Source: a bacterium
Lineage (GTDB): Bacteria; Cyanobacteriota; Vampirovibrionia; Gastranaerophilales; Gastranaerophilaceae
Direction of reading: 5' to 3'
Assembly: GCA_017470245.1 (NCBI GenBank)
Contig: JAFUEV010000058.1
Span: 62,001-126,000 of the forward strand
Length of the DNA stretch: 64,000 nt
Part shown: positions 1 to 8,918 of the stretch, piece by piece
Numbering within the stretch: position 1 is the stretch's first letter
Layout of the letters: each line of letters starts with the position of its first letter
Position numbers and translations under genes: made by a program
Notes under the pieces: generated by a model
The model's input: only the letters and a program-made list of their open reading frames with translations
What the model was told of the DNA's origin: nothing
Databases searched by the model: none

Positions 1-267
1 ATTTAAAATAGCTTTAACAATGAGCTCTGACACAACTTTATCTCTCATCATCAATGCAAATACATTGTCGGGATTATCTTTGATATCAACACCCATTTGT
101 GCAAAAACATTGTTTTTTGTCATTGTTTCATAAGCTTTATCGTATTCAGATTTTGTGATAACGGTATCATTGATTTTAATAATATCACTATCGTTTTTCT
201 TTACCGAACATCCAGTGAAAACGATGATTGCCAATAATGCAAAAACCGCAACTTTCAATTTGTTCAT
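1..267 (-). CDS. Partial lipoprotein, SurA/PrsA-type peptidyl-prolyl isomerase N-terminus
   Basis: The first 89 codons of a gene that runs off the left edge. The protein begins with a lipoprotein signal: a short Lys-containing start, a hydrophobic run, then FTGC as lipobox, so the mature protein should start at Cys and be lipid-anchored. The residues after it (IIKINDTVITKSEYDKAYE) look like the SurA N-terminal chaperone segment found in PrsA/SurA foldases; the catalytic parvulin domain would lie outside the window. The ATG at 267 has AAGGAGA just upstream. It follows mfd on the same strand with a 29-base gap, so the two are probably co-transcribed. The family call rests on the N-terminus only. 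Confidence 0.6.
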   Translation of the reverse strand, partial: MNKLKVAVFALLAIIVFTGCSVKKNDSDIIKINDTVITKSEYDKAYETMTKNNVFAQMGVDIKDNPDNVFALMMRDKVVSELIVKAILN

Positions 268-296
268 ATATTTTCTCCTTAGATTAACTAACCGTT

Positions 297-3200
297 CTAA
301 TTCGGATTATAATCATATCCTATCTTTAATATATGATAAAATAAACCCGACAGAATGTTAAACAATTCTTCAAAATTTAAATAATTTCTGTTTAACAAAA
401 GTATACTTTTCCCGTCTGTACAAGTATTTGGGGCAATTGTATACTTAATATATTTCGTAATATTTCTGTCAGCTTTTGAATTTAATATATTCCATTCGCC
501 TTTTGAAAGGTTAGTATATATTCTAATTGTAGAATCAACTTCTCTTATCAGAGAAATTCCGGCCTGAGTTGCAAGTAGTCTTAAATGTACCAATTTTATA
601 AGATTTTCAACAGGCTCTGATATTTTAGAAAATCTGTCTTTCCATTCTGACTGTATTATATCCAGTTCCGCTATTGATTTTACGTCTGCTAAACGCTTGT
701 ATTCAATCATTTTTTGTTCTTTTGAACCGACCCATTCATCGGGGATAAATGCTGTAACATTAATATCAACAATTGCCGGTTTATATTCAACTGATTTACC
801 TTCTTTTATTTCCATTACTGCTTCTTCAAGTAATTGACAATATGTATCAAATCCGACATTGACCATTTGACCATGCTGTTTTGTTCCGAGAACATTTCCT
901 ACTCCTCTTATCTCTATATCTCTCATTGCAATTTGATAACCACTGCCAAGAGTAGTAAATTCCTTTATGTATTTTAATCTTTTAACTGCATCTGCAGTTA
1001 ATTGTTTTGCATTTTTATACAGGCAATAACAAAATGCTTGTCTATCGGTTCGTCCAACTCTGCCTCGTATTTGATACAGTTGTGCAAGACCGAATTTATC
1101 GGCATCATGGATTATCATTGTATTTGCATTAGGAATATCTAAACCTGATTCAATAATTGTTGTACATAACAGAACATCATATTCTTTGTTTAAGAAATCT
1201 GTCATTATTCTTTCAAGTTCATTTTTGTCCATTTGTCCGTGCGCAACCGCAAGTCTTATATTTGGCATAAGGTTTTTCAGTCCTTGTGCAAATTCGTAAA
1301 TGCTTTCTACTCGGTTATATAAATAAAAAACCTGCCCTTCTCTTTCAAGTTCATAATTAATTGCATTTTTAACAATTTGCTCTTTAAATTCCGATACAAA
1401 GGTTTTTATAGGTAATCTGTTAGTCGGTGCGGTATTTATAATACTCATATCTTTTATGCCTGATAAAGACATGTATAATGTTCTGGGTATTGGAGTTGCC
1501 GACATTGTTAATATATCAATGTTTTTCTTTAGCCTTTTTAGTTTTTCTTTATGTTTTACCCCAAATTTATGTTCTTCATCTATGACAAGAAGACCTAAAT
1601 CTTTAAATTGTATATCATCTTGCAAAAGTCTGTGCGTACCTATTACAACGTCAACCTCACCAAGTATAAGTTTTTTAATTACCTCTTTTTGTTCTTTCGG
1701 ACTTTTAAATCTCGATAATAATTCAACCTTTACGGGGAATGGTTTAAAACGTTCCGATATTGTTTGATAATGTTGGAGTGCAAGAATAGTTGTAGGAACA
1801 ACAATTGCAGCCTGTTTACCTGACATTACTGCTTTAAATATAGCTCTAATTGCAATTTCTGTTTTTCCAAAACCTACATCTCCGCATATAAGTCTATCCA
1901 TTGGTTTATCGGATTCCATATCCGCTTTTGTTTCATTTATGGCTTTCATCTGGTCGGGAGTTTCAGTATAACCGAAAGCGTCTTCCATTTCATATTGCCA
2001 TATTGTATCGGGTTCAAAAGCATAGCCCTGTGAAAGTTTTCGTAATGCATACAGGTTTATTAAATCTTTTGCTACATCTTCTACTGCTTTTTTAACTTTA
2101 GTTTTAGTGCTTGTCCAGTCATTACCTCCCATTTTTGATAATGAAGGTAATACATTCCCCGAACCTCTGTATCTGCATAGCATGTTAATTTGTTCTGCAG
2201 GAATGTGGAGTTTATCGCCTTTTGCATATTCTAAAGTTAAATAATCTTTTTCTTCGTTGTCTATTGTTTGTTTTGAAAGTCCTTTAAATATACCTATACC
2301 GTGTACCATGTGTACAACATAATCGCCTTCTTTAATATCATTTAAAGTTTCTATAAAATCGAGGTTTTCACGTCGGTAGTTATATCTTGAACCTGTTATA
2401 TCTTTTGAACGTTTATTAAAAAACTCTTTATCGGTTATTATAATTAATTTACAGTTTTCTATTATACTGCCTGCAAGAACTATGTTGTCTGTTATAAATA
2501 CCGAATTTTTTTCGTTAAAGTCATAGGAATACGGAATTTCGTATTCTTTTAAAATTTCTTCAATTCTGTTTTTATAGTCGGTTGCAGTTATTATTTTATA
2601 ATTTTCTTTTAGTTTATTTTTTATAAATTTAGCTATATCTTCAAGTCCTGAGGCAAAATACGGTATTAATTCAGTTGTAAGTTCAATGAAAATATCATAT
2701 TCATCAGACATAAAGTTATCAAAATATACTTTTTGAAAATTACTCAGAGTCGTTAAAAATTCTTTTAAATTAAGATGAACTCTATTTTTTAACGGCATAG
2801 AAAGTTTATTGTTTATATTCTCATTATATTGTTTGGTTAAATTTTCGGAAATATTTTCATATCGTGATTTGAATTGAGTGTAATCATCAAATACGAATAA
2901 AAAATCATTGTTAATTAATTCTGTTATAGTCTTTAATTTGTCATTAAAATAAGACTCATAGTATTCGATGCCTTCAAAATAATTCAGGTTTTTTACATTT
3001 TCAAGAATTTCAATTTCGTTATCAACCGTTTTATCGGCAATTTTTTCTATTTTTTTATAGGAATTTTCATCTAGGATAAATTTATATATCGGTTGAATAG
3101 TTGCTTGTTCCGTTTTAGAAATACTTCTTTGATTTGAACTGTCAAATAATCTTATGTCTGTTACGGTATCTCCCCATAATTCTATTCTGTACGGATTATT

Positions 3201-3740
3201 ATTTAACGGGTAAATATCAATAATATCACCTCTTACGCTAAATTCTCCCATATCCGCAACAAGAGTTTTTCGTTTATAACCGAGTTTTATAAGGATTTTT
3301 ATTAGGTTTTCAACATTAATTTCGTCATTTATATTTATTCTTATATTATTTCTTTCAAAATAATTTTTATCCGGAAATTTTTCAAATAAAGCTTTTTGAG
3401 GAATAATTATAATTTTATTATCTGAAAATATTGTTGAAATTTGTTTTGCGTATTTATAAAGATTTTTTGAATTAGTATCATAAATAGAACCGTCCTGATA
3501 AGGGAAAATTACGGAATCCGTATTGAATAATTTTTTTAAATCATTTTGAAATTTTAGTGCATTTTGTTCTGTTTCTACAGTGAAGATTATTTTTTTATTA
3601 CTCTTAATTAACATTTGAGCAAGAATAATTAATTTAGCGCAATTAGTAATTCCGCTAACATTAAAAGAATTTCCTTTTTTTAATAATGCGGTGATTTTCT
3701 CTGAATATTCGGTTTTTATATTTTTTATAAATTCTTGCAT
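297..3740 (-). CDS. mfd: Transcription-repair coupling factor Mfd
   Basis: Removes RNA polymerase stalled at DNA lesions and recruits UvrA for nucleotide excision repair. At 1147 residues it has the normal family length. Visible parts in order: UvrB-like N-terminal region (RGDIIDIYPL near 170), the CarD-like polymerase-interaction domain (EGDYVVHMVHGIGIFKGL near 475-490), then the SF2 translocase with Walker A GDVGFGKT near 618, Walker B box DEEH near 718, TMSATPIPRTL just after, and motif VI IRGRVGRTDRQAF. The C-terminal segment matches the UvrA-binding D7 region. The ATG at 3740 has only a weak ribosome site. A foldase lipoprotein gene follows on the same strand. Confidence 0.97.
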   Translation of the reverse strand: MQEFIKNIKTEYSEKITALLKKGNSFNVSGITNCAKLIILAQMLIKSNKKIIFTVETEQNALKFQNDLKKLFNTDSVIFPYQDGSIYDTNSKNLYKYAKQISTIFSDNKIIIIPQKALFEKFPDKNYFERNNIRININDEINVENLIKILIKLGYKRKTLVADMGEFSVRGDIIDIYPLNNNPYRIELWGDTVTDIRLFDSSNQRSISKTEQATIQPIYKFILDENSYKKIEKIADKTVDNEIEILENVKNLNYFEGIEYYESYFNDKLKTITELINNDFLFVFDDYTQFKSRYENISENLTKQYNENINNKLSMPLKNRVHLNLKEFLTTLSNFQKVYFDNFMSDEYDIFIELTTELIPYFASGLEDIAKFIKNKLKENYKIITATDYKNRIEEILKEYEIPYSYDFNEKNSVFITDNIVLAGSIIENCKLIIITDKEFFNKRSKDITGSRYNYRRENLDFIETLNDIKEGDYVVHMVHGIGIFKGLSKQTIDNEEKDYLTLEYAKGDKLHIPAEQINMLCRYRGSGNVLPSLSKMGGNDWTSTKTKVKKAVEDVAKDLINLYALRKLSQGYAFEPDTIWQYEMEDAFGYTETPDQMKAINETKADMESDKPMDRLICGDVGFGKTEIAIRAIFKAVMSGKQAAIVVPTTILALQHYQTISERFKPFPVKVELLSRFKSPKEQKEVIKKLILGEVDVVIGTHRLLQDDIQFKDLGLLVIDEEHKFGVKHKEKLKRLKKNIDILTMSATPIPRTLYMSLSGIKDMSIINTAPTNRLPIKTFVSEFKEQIVKNAINYELEREGQVFYLYNRVESIYEFAQGLKNLMPNIRLAVAHGQMDKNELERIMTDFLNKEYDVLLCTTIIESGLDIPNANTMIIHDADKFGLAQLYQIRGRVGRTDRQAFCYCLYKNAKQLTADAVKRLKYIKEFTTLGSGYQIAMRDIEIRGVGNVLGTKQHGQMVNVGFDTYCQLLEEAVMEIKEGKSVEYKPAIVDINVTAFIPDEWVGSKEQKMIEYKRLADVKSIAELDIIQSEWKDRFSKISEPVENLIKLVHLRLLATQAGISLIREVDSTIRIYTNLSKGEWNILNSKADRNITKYIKYTIAPNTCTDGKSILLLNRNYLNFEELFNILSGLFYHILKIGYDYNPN

Positions 3741-3848
3741 TCTATAATTTTAATTCCGTCAATACAAATTATCAATTATATGTATGATGTCCTTTATAAT
3801 AATTAGATGTTTTAATAAGTATATTGTTATTTTAATTGGGGACGTGGA

Positions 3849-4283
3849 ATGAAAAAGAATTTATTTATTTTAGCATTGGTTACTTTATTAACAACAGGTT
3901 TGGCATTTGCTGACGGTATGGTTTTTGATCCTACCGAATTTGAAATTAATACGGAAACAACACCAACAAAAGCTGTTACAAAACCTGATATGGGTTCAAA
4001 TGCAAAAATTGAATCCAATATTAAAGAAGCTTCATCTTATTCACAAAATAGTGTTTCCGGTCAATCTACAAGTTTTAATAATGCCCTATTTGAACTTGAT
4101 AGTGCTCAAGTTAATATAAGAAATGAACTTTTAGATTATAAAGCTAAATATCAGGAAGTTGATACTCAATATCAATTGATAAAGGAACAACGCAGAGTTT
4201 TAGCGGAACAAATCAAGTCAGTTGAAAAAAGAATTAAAGATATTGAAAAATCAAAAAGCCAGATTAGAAAAACAATGATATAA
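3849..4283 (+). CDS. Small exported protein with C-terminal coiled coil
   Basis: A 144-residue protein of unknown function. Residues 1-21 form a Sec signal peptide (MKKN, hydrophobic run, ending LAFA before DG), so it should be exported to the periplasm or outside. Residues about 80-140 are charged and helical with heptad character (VDTQYQLIKEQRRVLAEQI), predicting a coiled coil. The middle is low-complexity Ser/Thr/Asn. It stands alone: mfd is divergent upstream and a strong terminator follows, so it is probably monocistronic. A TATAAT at 3795-3800 could be its -10 box. No family recognised. Confidence 0.75.
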   Translation: MKKNLFILALVTLLTTGLAFADGMVFDPTEFEINTETTPTKAVTKPDMGSNAKIESNIKEASSYSQNSVSGQSTSFNNALFELDSAQVNIRNELLDYKAKYQEVDTQYQLIKEQRRVLAEQIKSVEKRIKDIEKSKSQIRKTMI

Positions 4284-4288
4284 TTAAT

Positions 4289-4319
4289 AAGACTCTTACA
4301 ATATATGTAAGAGTCTTTT
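4289..4319 (+). terminator. Rho-independent terminator
   Basis: A 12-bp perfect stem (AAGACTCTTACA / TGTAAGAGTCTT, loop ATATA) followed by Ts, directly after the small exported-protein gene. It separates that gene from comEC. Confidence 0.85.
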
Positions 4320-4335
4320 AGTAAGGGAGAAGTGT

Positions 4336-6717
4336 ATGAATAAACAGACGGTTATTATTATGTTTTCTTGTCTGTATATTCTTGGAATTATTGCATTTTT
4401 CTCTAATTATTTACTTTTATATTCGTTAATTGTTTTAACTTTACTCACAATTGGTTTATTAAAAAAGAAAATAAAAGGGATTAAATATTTTCTTATTTTT
4501 AGTGCAATATTTTTAATCGGGATATTTAATTCCGCAGCAAATATAAAATATGACGATGAACTTACTTCTTTTTCCGATTCTGATGTTGAAGTTGCAGCAA
4601 AGGTTATATCTATACCTACAAATAATATTGAAAACAGAACAAAATTTTATGCTCAGGTAAATTCATTAAAATCCGAAAATATAGAAAAAACTGATATAAA
4701 AGCCAAAACGTTAATAACAGTAAACGATAAAACAGAAAGATTAAAGAGTATCAAAATAGGTGATATTTTAATTTTAAAAGGCAGACTAAAAGTTCCTTCT
4801 CAAGCACAAAACCCGTCTCAATTTGATTATTACAAATATTTGCAATATAAAAATACATTTTCTCTTATTTATGTTGATGATGATTGGAAAATCATTGATA
4901 ATACCACCGATATAAAAGGCAGATTAATCAGAAAACTTAATGATACAAGAAATACAATACTGTCAATACATGCAAAAAATATAAAATCGCCCATGCTTGA
5001 AATTTTAGGCGGAATTATTTTTGGAGATGATGCAGTTAACCCCGATGAGGATACAAAAGCCTCTTTTATTAACTCTGGAATATTTCATATACTCGCTGCT
5101 TCCGGCATGAACGTTACTTTAATTTTTGGTATTTGGTTTTTCTTTGCAAAAAATTTAAGATTAAATTACAGATTTTCTATAATAACCGGTATCCTATTGA
5201 TATTATTTTATACTTTTATGACGGGTTTTGGCCCGCCTATTATACGGGCATCTTTAATGCTTATTCTGATTTTAATAGGTAAATTGCTTGATAAAGCTTC
5301 ATCGACAATATCTTTACTTTTTATTGTTGCTTTTTTAATGCTCTTATATAATCCTTTAATGCTGTTTGATATAGGTTTTCAGTTATCGTTTATTGTAACT
5401 TTCGCTCTTATTTTAACTTCGCCTTTATTAGTAATAAAATCCAAGTATAAAGTTTTAAATTATACAATAGGAGCTTGTGCAATTCCTGTAATCGCTCAAC
5501 TATATGCCGCACCGTTACAAATGTTTTATTTTAATACTTTTACAATGTATTCGGTTTTGGCAAATATTGCTATTATTCCTGTTTTAAGTTTGGTTTCTTT
5601 TATAGGATTTATAAGTTCAATTATTGCAATGATAACTCCTGTTGCAAATCAGGTTTGTAAGACTGCTGATTTTATTTTAAATCCCTTTCTTATTTATATA
5701 GTAAATGTTGCTAAGTTTTTTGCAAACCTTCCTCATTCAATAATTTATGTTCAAAAACCGCTTTTGATACAGGTTGTTTTTTACTTCGCAATTATTGTTG
5801 CACTTACATTGATAATAAAATTTAAAGTACAATCGAAAAAGATATTGTATTCATTTTTATTGATACTATTAATATTTATTGTTTCTTTTGTGCATATTCC
5901 GAATAAAAATATGGAAATATTGTTTTTCTCGGTCGGGAATGCTGATTCTATAATGATAAAATCTCCCGATAATGAATATTTTATGATAGATACTGCAAAA
6001 ATGGGATATTTAAACGGAAATTCACAGGCTAAAAATATAATGATTAAATACATGCGTGATAAAGGAATAAAATCAATAAATTCGTTAATTTTATCACATT
6101 TTGATGCTGACCATGCAGGAGGAACCATTGATATTCTTGATAATATTAATGTAAAAACTCTTTATATTACTGATGTATATGAAAATACTCAGCTTTCCGA
6201 TTCTATAGAAAAATATATTCAAGATAATAATATCAATTGCACAACCGTAAAAAACGAATTTACGAAAGAAATATATAAAAATGGAGAATTTGCTGTTTCA
6301 ATAATTAAGCCGGAAGGTACTGAAATAAAAACAGAAAATCAAAAATCCATCTTGGTTCATATTAGAAATAAAGATAAAAATTATTTGTTTATGGGTGATG
6401 GTGATATAAAATCTTATGATGTAATTCCTGATGGATATAAAAACAATATAACAGTTATGAAATCAGGTCATCATGGGGCAAAAGATACAATTAATAAAGA
6501 AATGACTGAAAATACTGATCTTTTTATAATATCTACCGGTCCAAATATATATAATCATCCGAATATAGAAACACTAAATGTTATAACAGAAAATAATAAA
6601 CTGTATTTAAGAACAGATTATTATAATGCTATAAAAATAATTCAAAAAGATAATAAAATAAATATTTTTGCTTTTTCTCCAAAACGTAGACAATTTAAGA
6701 TTATTAAATTTCTTTAA
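4336..6717 (+). CDS. comEC: ComEC/Rec2 DNA-uptake channel
   Basis: Inner-membrane channel that moves single-stranded DNA into the cytoplasm during natural transformation. The 793-residue protein has the usual three parts: N-terminal membrane helices with a soluble OB-like DUF4131 segment (about 1-200), the multi-helix Competence core (about 210-490, with HILAASGMN typical of the family), and a C-terminal metallo-beta-lactamase-like domain with SHFDADHAGG near 587 and KSGHHGAKD near 710. Both metal-binding motifs look intact. ATG at 4336 has GGGAGAA upstream. With the prepilin gene near 62 kb, it suggests transformation competence, although no other com or pil genes lie here. Confidence 0.95.
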   Translation: MNKQTVIIMFSCLYILGIIAFFSNYLLLYSLIVLTLLTIGLLKKKIKGIKYFLIFSAIFLIGIFNSAANIKYDDELTSFSDSDVEVAAKVISIPTNNIENRTKFYAQVNSLKSENIEKTDIKAKTLITVNDKTERLKSIKIGDILILKGRLKVPSQAQNPSQFDYYKYLQYKNTFSLIYVDDDWKIIDNTTDIKGRLIRKLNDTRNTILSIHAKNIKSPMLEILGGIIFGDDAVNPDEDTKASFINSGIFHILAASGMNVTLIFGIWFFFAKNLRLNYRFSIITGILLILFYTFMTGFGPPIIRASLMLILILIGKLLDKASSTISLLFIVAFLMLLYNPLMLFDIGFQLSFIVTFALILTSPLLVIKSKYKVLNYTIGACAIPVIAQLYAAPLQMFYFNTFTMYSVLANIAIIPVLSLVSFIGFISSIIAMITPVANQVCKTADFILNPFLIYIVNVAKFFANLPHSIIYVQKPLLIQVVFYFAIIVALTLIIKFKVQSKKILYSFLLILLIFIVSFVHIPNKNMEILFFSVGNADSIMIKSPDNEYFMIDTAKMGYLNGNSQAKNIMIKYMRDKGIKSINSLILSHFDADHAGGTIDILDNINVKTLYITDVYENTQLSDSIEKYIQDNNINCTTVKNEFTKEIYKNGEFAVSIIKPEGTEIKTENQKSILVHIRNKDKNYLFMGDGDIKSYDVIPDGYKNNITVMKSGHHGAKDTINKEMTENTDLFIISTGPNIYNHPNIETLNVITENNKLYLRTDYYNAIKIIQKDNKINIFAFSPKRRQFKIIKFL

Positions 6718-6792
6718 AATTGTTCCCTAAATATTGTAGATTTTAAGATTACAAGATATTATTTTTGTAAATAATCGTATGAATGGAATTAT

Positions 6793-7020
6793 ATGGATAT
6801 AGAAAAGAGTATAGACGGTTTTACCGCGGAAGAATTGTCCCAATTATATGATGAGATAATTGAAAAAAGTGATTTTATTGCTGCTTGTACATGCCATTCA
6901 GGAGATGTTATGGGAATATGTTACGGAACCAGATGTGAATGCAAAAGTTATTCGTATCAGAATCATAGTTCATCATATAACCCTGGGGTATATGTATATT
7001 TTGTGGATTGTAATAAATAA
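6793..7020 (+). CDS. Small Cys-rich peptide with leader-like N-terminus
   Basis: A 75-residue protein of unknown function. The first ~32 residues are acidic and helical (FTAEELSQLYDEIIEKSDF), resembling RiPP leader peptides; the remaining ~43 are rich in Cys (six), Ser, Tyr and Gly (AACTCHSGDVMG, RCECKSYSY), like a modified core. GGA lies six bases before the ATG. No maturation enzyme, protease or exporter lies next to it: comEC is upstream and rplU downstream. A metal-binding or disulfide-rich small protein is an equally reasonable reading. Confidence 0.55.
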   Translation: MDIEKSIDGFTAEELSQLYDEIIEKSDFIAACTCHSGDVMGICYGTRCECKSYSYQNHSSSYNPGVYVYFVDCNK

Positions 7021-7022
7021 TG

Positions 7023-7166
7023 TTAGATATTAAATTCTGTTTCCCATTCTTTCTTATAATCATTAAAAATATAACCTTTTGAAATTATTATTTCCAAATT
7101 CCATATTTTTCTTTTGGACTTATCACAAAAATTCTTCGGGTAATATAAATTTTGTCCTTTTAACAT
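7023..7166 (-). CDS. Possible 47-aa small protein
   Basis: An open frame on the minus strand, beginning MLKGQNLYYPKNFCDKSK and ending ETEFNI. It fills the otherwise empty stretch before the rplU promoter. Composition (Lys, Asn, Ile, Tyr) matches local proteins, but there is no good ribosome site and no recognised family, so it may be chance or a remnant. Confidence 0.25.
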   Translation of the reverse strand: MLKGQNLYYPKNFCDKSKRKIWNLEIIISKGYIFNDYKKEWETEFNI

Positions 7167-7191
7167 GTTTTACAAAAGGAATAGTGGCTTG

Positions 7192-7220
7192 TTGACAATG
7201 AGTTTTGTGCAAGGTAAACT
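7192..7220 (+). promoter_or_regulatory. Promoter for rplU-rpmA
   Basis: TTGACA at 7192-7197, a 17-base spacer, then TAAACT at 7215-7220. This sets a leader of about 90 bases before rplU, long enough for a regulatory RNA structure, although I could not match it to a known L21 leader. Confidence 0.7.
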
Positions 7221-7318
7221 AAATGTCATAATGTACAATTATGTGCATAGTGTATAGATAGGTATATCGCTAATAAATGCTAAAAAGCTGCGATTGCCTC
7301 AAATGAAAGGAATAAAAA

Positions 7319-7678
7319 ATGTTCGCAATTATTGAAACAGGCGGAAAACAATATCAAGTTACAGAAGGTCGTTATGTTGATATTGAATTACTTGAAAATG
7401 AAGCAGATTCTAAAGTTGTTTTTGACAACATTATTATGCTTGTAAACGGTAAGAAATCTAAAGTCGGTCAACCTTATGTTAAAAATGCAAGCGTTGAAGG
7501 CACAGTTGTTAAACATGACAGAGCTAAAAAAGTTTTAGTTTACAAACAAAGAGCTAAAAAAGGCTACAGAAGAAAAAATGGTCACAGACAAAACTTTACA
7601 AGGGTTATGATTAACAAAATCAGAACTACAGCAAGAGCAGTTAAATCAGAAACAGCTGAAACAACAACTGAAGAATAA
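7319..7678 (+). CDS. rplU: Ribosomal protein bL21
   Basis: Large-subunit protein that binds 23S rRNA. The N-terminus MFAIIETGGKQYQV is diagnostic, as is the basic KRAKKGYRRKNGHRQ-type segment near 80-95. The 119-residue length is slightly above the ~103 typical, because of an acidic Thr/Glu tail. A GAAAGGA ribosome site precedes the ATG. It is first in the usual rplU-rpmA operon; rpmA follows after 31 bases. Confidence 0.97.
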   Translation: MFAIIETGGKQYQVTEGRYVDIELLENEADSKVVFDNIIMLVNGKKSKVGQPYVKNASVEGTVVKHDRAKKVLVYKQRAKKGYRRKNGHRQNFTRVMINKIRTTARAVKSETAETTTEE

Positions 7679-7709
7679 AAGATAAAAAATAATTTAAGGA
7701 GAATATAAA

Positions 7710-7964
7710 ATGGCACATAAGAAGGGCGGCGGCTCAACCAAGAACGGACGCGACAGTGAAAGTAAGCGATTAGGCGTTAAAAAATTCGGCGGTGAAGCAG
7801 TTACTACCGGTAATATCATCGTTCGTCAAAAAGGTACTAAATTCCATCCGGGTAACAATGTTGGTATGGGTAAAGATTATACTTTATTCGCACTTATTGA
7901 CGGCGTGGTGAAATTTGAACCGCACAGACGTGACAGAAAACAAGTTAGCGTATACGCTGAATAA
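7710..7964 (+). CDS. rpmA: Ribosomal protein bL27
   Basis: Large-subunit protein near the peptidyl-transferase centre. The 84-residue protein begins [20 protein letters not shown], the standard bL27 start. It has no N-terminal extension of the kind cleaved by Prp protease in Firmicutes, and no prp gene sits between rplU and rpmA. AAGGAGA precedes the ATG. A strong terminator follows. It is less AT-rich than its neighbours, as expected for a highly expressed gene. Confidence 0.98.
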   Translation: MAHKKGGGSTKNGRDSESKRLGVKKFGGEAVTTGNIIVRQKGTKFHPGNNVGMGKDYTLFALIDGVVKFEPHRRDRKQVSVYAE

Positions 7965-7980
7965 GTATTTTATTAATAAA

Positions 7981-8015
7981 AAGAAACGAACAAATTCTTG
8001 TTCGTTTCTTTTTTT
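7981..8015 (+). terminator. Terminator of rplU-rpmA
   Basis: A 13-bp perfect stem (AAGAAACGAACAA / TTGTTCGTTTCTT, loop ATTC) followed by a run of Ts, 17 bases after the rpmA stop. Confidence 0.92.
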
Positions 8016-8114
8016 ATGAATGATGTTTTTAACTGACAATAAATTTTTTTACGGGTTTTATATTAACTATTAATAATGAATAATTTGTAAATATTTATAT
8101 CATAAATGTGACTG

Positions 8115-8143
8115 TTGACATGTTTTGGATTAAAATATACAAT
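8115..8143 (+). promoter_or_regulatory. Near-consensus sigma-70 promoter
   Basis: TTGACA at 8115-8120, 17-base spacer, TACAAT at 8138-8143. It should drive the 192-aa gene at 8235 and perhaps the sigma factor beyond. The leader of about 85 bases contains an AGAGAA-AAAG-TTCTCT hairpin near 8190-8205 and an 11-codon frame starting ATGAGATTA. Confidence 0.75.
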
Positions 8144-8234
8144 GTATTACCGAGGTGATTATTAACCTTTGGGATGAGATTATATCAGAGAAAAAGTTCT
8201 CTTTCATAATTGAGAATGTAAGGCAATTTAATTT

Positions 8235-8813
8235 ATGATTAATTCACTTATAAAGCACGAAAATAAAAATAACAATAGTAAAGTTTTAGTTAATAGTATT
8301 TTAAATGATATTTATCTTCTTCCGAAATGGGAGATGATAAAAGAATTCACTTTATCGGATAGAAATTTCTTATTTATAAGAAATTCTTTAAATGTAAAAT
8401 TGTTCAGAAAATTTTCATCTAAAAATCAATTGGAAAAATATTCATTAAGAACAGATGATAACAAAGTACTTGCTGCAATGGATTTAAAGGTATATAAAGA
8501 TAGCGTTTATATTATAAATTTGGATATAAATTCTGCTTTCCATTTTGATAGAATTGCGGAAAAAATGATTCAAGTTGCAGCTGAAAAAGCATTATATAAT
8601 ACAACAGAGCAAGAAGTTGTTATTAATTTAACTTCAGGTATTTTAGTTAAACATAAAATAAAAAAATGTCTTATGAATAATGAATTTTTGCCTGAAGAAG
8701 AACAAAGTAATTATGAAAAAGAACTTTTTGGCGAAACATATACTTTAAAAATAACTAAAAATTCTGATTGGAATGCAAAAATAAAACAGTTTTCCTTCTT
8801 AATTAACAAATAA
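8235..8813 (+). CDS. Hypothetical protein, faintly GNAT-like
   Basis: A 192-residue cytoplasmic protein with no signal peptide or membrane helix. The middle (about residues 75-135) alternates beta strand and helix: a strand around VYIINLDIN, a helix around RIAEKMIQVAAEKAL, then a strand around EVVINLT. This is the order seen in GNAT acetyltransferases, but the acetyl-CoA P-loop signature (Q/RxxGxG/A) is absent, so I do not claim activity. AAGG lies some distance before the ATG. It sits between a strong promoter and a sigma-factor gene and may share its transcript. Confidence 0.6.
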   Translation: MINSLIKHENKNNNSKVLVNSILNDIYLLPKWEMIKEFTLSDRNFLFIRNSLNVKLFRKFSSKNQLEKYSLRTDDNKVLAAMDLKVYKDSVYIINLDINSAFHFDRIAEKMIQVAAEKALYNTTEQEVVINLTSGILVKHKIKKCLMNNEFLPEEEQSNYEKELFGETYTLKITKNSDWNAKIKQFSFLINK

Positions 8814-8918
8814 AATACTTCTATTTTTTCCAAACTTCATATATATATATGATTTGATAATCAGGCTATACGAATACAATTATATTGTAATGTCTGAAAA
8901 AGTATTTCGGAAAAAATA

